Positions 61,356-64,000 of a stretch of 64,000 nt of DNA are shown here, one piece after another. The position numbers and the translations under genes are program-made. This DNA comes from Sphaerisporangium sp. TRM90804 (GTDB lineage: Bacteria; Actinomycetota; Actinomycetes; Streptosporangiales; Streptosporangiaceae), in contig NZ_JARWAC010000010.1 in assembly GCF_029846175.1 (NCBI RefSeq), positions 62,001 through 126,000 of the forward strand. The letters run 5' to 3'. Below the pieces are notes generated by a model. That model saw only the letters and a list, made by a program, of their open reading frames with translations, was not told the DNA's origin and searched no databases. Position 1 is the first letter of the stretch. Each line of letters opens with the position of its first letter.

Positions 61356-61685
61356 CTGGAACGACCTCCTACTCTCGCCTGGACGACCTCTCTATACGCA
61401 CGTTGTGTTCTGCGATCAGGCGAGTCTGGCAGGCTCAGATATTCGTTCGCTAGATCACCCGAAGTCGGGGGATAGCCGCACTGAAGACTCCAGGGCGCCG
61501 GGCGAGGGCGAGGGCGCGGCCGAAGAGCCCGCGAAGTTGTCACCGTACGATGGCGACACCAGTCGGCACCAGGCGCGCAGACCGACGGAACCGGTCCAAG
61601 GTCCCCACACCCACGCTTTACAGCTTGCTGCATCGCACAGCGCGAACGGGGGGCGCCGCGGGGGCGTTTGGCGCAGGATGGCCCG
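61356..61685. other. Intergenic region without supported gene
   Basis: 330 nt between divergent genes; no coding frame or clear repeat seen. Probably carries both promoters. Confidence 0.4.
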
Positions 61686-62594
61686 ATGAGTTCCTCGACG
61701 CTGCAGGCCTTTCTCGCCGAGCACGGCGCCGTGCGGACCCGGGTCGTCGATGACCACATGTTCGCCGTCGACCAGCCTGGCCGGCCGCCGGCGACGTTCC
61801 GGCTGCAGCTGTTCACCGCGCCCGGCTTGCGGCCGGTGGCCGTGGCCACCCAGACCGTCATGGAAGGCCCGACGTTGGTCAACGCCGCCGAGGAGTACGC
61901 CACCGAGGTGTGGCGGCGGCACTGCGCCGAGTCGGCCGAGCCGCCCATCTGGATTCAGCACCAGCTGCTGCCCTGCGGCCGGTTGGACCATCTGGCCCTG
62001 GTCACATTCACCCAGACCGGCGCTTTCAACATCCACACCCCGAAATGGAAGCGGGTGAGCGACCTGCAGCTCGCCGAGCTCGTTGGGGGGCCTGTCGACG
62101 TCGACCGTGGTGTCGGTTACCGGCCGCGGCCGCCAGAGCCTGAGCCGCAGCCCTACTACCGGCTCATGTGGGTCGCCCGCCTTCCCCGCCCCGAGCCGTT
62201 CCGCCAGGACGAGTGCATGTCGGCCGGGCTGGGCTGGCAGCGCCTGGCCCGCCAGCTCGCCCCGCGAACCATCGTGCGTGACTGCTGCTGGTATCACGGC
62301 GGCAACTGGCACCGCGCCGCGGCAGCCGTGATCCGCCTGGTCCGCCGCGCCCAACGCGACGGGGTGGCGGTCGAAGACGTCCACCAGGCCGTCCTGGACG
62401 CCGCCGAGGGCGAGGGCATGTCTGAGTGGGAAGTCGACGCGGTGGCCAGCCTGGCCAGCCTGGCGGACGCCATTCAGGTCACCCGCTTCGCCGGCTGGCG
62501 CACGACCTCCTACATCAATGGCCAGCACCGCGCCCAGGCGATGCTCGAGGCCGGGGTGCGGTGCACCGTCACCGTGGACTGGAAGTACCCCTGA
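61686..62594 (+). CDS. Hypothetical element protein with C-terminal NGQHR motif
   Basis: 302 residues from ATG 61686. No domain in the first half; the C-terminal part has WRTTSYINGQHRAQAMLEAG and VRCTVTVDW. The NGQHR phrase occurs in ParB/sulfiredoxin-like and DGQHR-type proteins of phages and integrative elements, so a nucleotide-binding or partition-like role is possible. An in-frame TTG at 61668 is an alternative start. Confidence 0.75.
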   Translation: MSSSTLQAFLAEHGAVRTRVVDDHMFAVDQPGRPPATFRLQLFTAPGLRPVAVATQTVMEGPTLVNAAEEYATEVWRRHCAESAEPPIWIQHQLLPCGRLDHLALVTFTQTGAFNIHTPKWKRVSDLQLAELVGGPVDVDRGVGYRPRPPEPEPQPYYRLMWVARLPRPEPFRQDECMSAGLGWQRLARQLAPRTIVRDCCWYHGGNWHRAAAAVIRLVRRAQRDGVAVEDVHQAVLDAAEGEGMSEWEVDAVASLASLADAIQVTRFAGWRTTSYINGQHRAQAMLEAGVRCTVTVDWKYP

Positions 62595-62684
62595 CCGCCG
62601 CGGCCGCCGTCGTCGAGTTGACGGCTGCCGTAGCGGTCGGTCTTCTGCGGGCATGACATGACGCCGCGCCCGCACCAGCAGCAG

Positions 62685-63158
62685 TCAAAGCTTTTGCGTA
62701 GTGGCGCGGGGGGCGATTTGGGAGACGCGCTGGTGTGACAACAGCAGGGCGCTGCCGATATCGCGGGTGCTCCACCCCTGGTCGATGAGGAGGCGGACGG
62801 CATGGCGGACGGCTTCACGCTCGGCCTGTTCGGCGAGGACGCGCGCCGAGCGGGCGGCGACGACGTCCTTCAGGGCGGCTTCGGCGTCCGGGTCGGCGGG
62901 GACAAGGTGGAGGGCACCGATGCTGGCATCGTCGTTGTGTATCTCGAAGACGAGGTCGGCCATGTTCCGTTTCACCTCGCGCCAGCTCGCGCCTTGGGCT
63001 TGGACGGTGCGCCCGCCGGGGAGGTCGCGGGCGGTGGCGATCCACTGCTTTCCGGTCCGGGTAGCGGTCGCGAAGTAGGTGACGGTTTCGACCTCGGGTT
63101 CGTCGTTGGTCTCCAGGAGGTCAGGCTGGTTAAAGATCGCCCCATGATCTATACGCAT
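62685..63158 (-). CDS. HicB-like protein with C-terminal HTH
   Basis: 157 residues from ATG 63158. The HicB-type partial RNase-H fold is visible: VTYFATATRTGKQWIATARD, LPGGRTVQAQGASWREVKRN. The C-terminus has an HTH-like segment LLIDQGWSTRDIGSALLLSH, then QRVSQIAP. HicB antitoxins normally pair with a ~60-residue HicA RNase; none is found on either side. The start is not backed by a clear RBS. Confidence 0.75.
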   Translation of the reverse strand: MRIDHGAIFNQPDLLETNDEPEVETVTYFATATRTGKQWIATARDLPGGRTVQAQGASWREVKRNMADLVFEIHNDDASIGALHLVPADPDAEAALKDVVAARSARVLAEQAEREAVRHAVRLLIDQGWSTRDIGSALLLSHQRVSQIAPRATTQKL

Positions 63159-63249
63159 GACCAGGATTCTGAACCACCGGCACACGGTCGTCTAGTCCGG
63201 TAGCCGGGTGCTGTCTAGTTGATTGGCCGAGTACCGAAAGGGGAAGCGG

Positions 63250-63726
63250 ATGGCCAAAGGCAGAAGTGCTGTTCCGGTGCCCGGCATGAGCAAGATCCGC
63301 TGGTGGTGGGTCAGGATGACCACGCCGGGCACCGCGTTGCGCTTCGTGTATCACCCGCCCGATCTGCCGGCGGGGCTTCGGCAGATGTACGTCTACGACG
63401 CTCGTGACTACGACATCGCCCGGCTGGTGTGGCAGGTCTGCGACCAGTGCGGCCGCGGCAGCATCAACAAGATCTCCATCTCCCCCGAATGGCAGCGCCG
63501 CGGTGTGGGCCGCCGCCGGATCAGCCGCGCCTTAGGTCCGAGCTACACCTGGTCTACCTCCGGCCAGTCACCGGAGGACAAGCGGTTCTTCCCGGCGCTG
63601 ACCGCGGAGACCGGAACGGCCTTCCTCGAGTACGGCGGCGGCTGCGCCCACTTCGACGACGACCGCCGTCGCCCGATCACCGGCCCGATGCCGGCGCCTA
63701 CGCCGCGTTTCGAGCGGCACGTCTGA
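63250..63726 (+). CDS. GNAT-like hypothetical protein
   Basis: 158 residues, ATG 63250 preceded by GGGGAAGCGG. VCDQCGRGSINKISISPEWQ, then RRGVGRRRISRAL, contains the acetyl-CoA loop pattern (Q-R-R-G-V-G-R). The upstream part has a Cys pair, and the C-terminus is short and Pro-rich. Probably an acetyltransferase-like protein of the mobile region; acceptor unknown. Confidence 0.65.
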   Translation: MAKGRSAVPVPGMSKIRWWWVRMTTPGTALRFVYHPPDLPAGLRQMYVYDARDYDIARLVWQVCDQCGRGSINKISISPEWQRRGVGRRRISRALGPSYTWSTSGQSPEDKRFFPALTAETGTAFLEYGGGCAHFDDDRRRPITGPMPAPTPRFERHV

Positions 63727-64000
63727 CCTTCGACCCGCCGCACCGGAACACGGCGGGGCGTCGGCTCCTGTCGGCTCAGTTCGCCGCGACCGTCTGGCGA
63801 CTCTGCGTGAACGCGCACGCTCGGTATATCATCCTTTATAGAACGATGACGTGTACGTGGCGGGCGCCCGTGCTCCGATAGCACGACGGCTACCCAGCAG
63901 CGGTCCTGGGACGAGCGGGTGGAACCGCGACCTCCCTTGATGACCGGACTCGCCTGTCCTGCGCACACCGATGGTTTCGCGTGGGCGCACAGGCCCATGT
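63727..64000. other. Right edge, no supported gene
   Basis: Short frames on both strands show no family features. A gene may begin beyond the window. Confidence 0.4.

Noticed and set aside
53314-64000. cas genes near the mini-array
   Set aside because: None of the genes in the region resembles Cas1, Cas2, Cas3 or Cascade subunits.

Overview
The window is high-GC DNA with the codon bias, start/stop overlaps and gene families of a filamentous actinomycete. A WXG100/FtsK locus, SigF-type sigma factor, DUF3040 and DUF2637 proteins and MmyB-type and LAL regulators point to the Streptosporangiales, Streptomycetales or a close relative. No tRNA, rRNA or housekeeping marker is visible, so genus is not assigned.

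Region 1 (1-11.8 kb) is part of a biosynthetic gene cluster cut by the left edge: 12 genes on one strand, nearly all overlapping by a few bases. It is built around carrier-protein chemistry: an AMP-forming ligase, two acyl carrier proteins, a stand-alone KAS III-like enzyme, a SyrB2-like iron/2-oxoglutarate halogenase-family enzyme, a BtrH-like acyltransferase and an ATP-grasp ligase. A GMC oxidoreductase, a zincin-like protein, an amidohydrolase, a GNAT, a cupin and an MFS exporter complete it. The most plausible reading is a small acyl or amino-acyl unit that is activated, modified on a carrier (perhaps halogenated or hydroxylated), then transferred to an amine and exported. Between the ATP-grasp and exporter genes, a 29-bp tandem repeat creates a chain of three ten-codon, translationally coupled micro-ORFs.

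Region 2 (12-16.9 kb) looks like a general stress island: LapA-like, DUF421, IscA/HesB-like, BON, RsbW-like kinase, an M50 protease fragment, DUF3040, a SigF-type sigma factor and a divergent MarR.

Region 3 (17.4-33.5 kb) is accessory DNA. It carries a complete type I Wadjet anti-plasmid operon (jetABCD), an IS3 remnant, a membrane-anchored nucleoside-phosphorylase-domain protein that looks like a defence effector, regulators (MmyB-type, LAL), a LacI fragment, two SRPBCC proteins and the fused remains of a two-component system.

Region 4 (33.4-50.1 kb) is a type VII-secretion-like locus: an FHA-containing FtsK/SpoIIIE ATPase (EssC-like layout), a WXG100 protein, three divergent helper/effector candidates, a TgpA-DUF58-MoxR trio, a Ser/Thr kinase with an N-terminal pseudokinase, an FHA-HTH protein and an extracellular five-PASTA protein.

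Region 5 (50.2-64 kb) is a decaying integrative element. It contains an internally inverted IS3 copy abutting a truncated large serine recombinase, DUF2637, a cas-less four-repeat CRISPR-like array, a PAPS-reductase-like gene pair (one destroyed by a 2.1-kb replacement), a sigma-factor operon, an AlbA_2-like protein, an elaborate long hairpin, a frameshifted ssb, a zeta-like toxin pair and a HicB-like gene. Many frameshifts here are single-base changes in homopolymer runs, whereas the giant ORFs elsewhere are intact.
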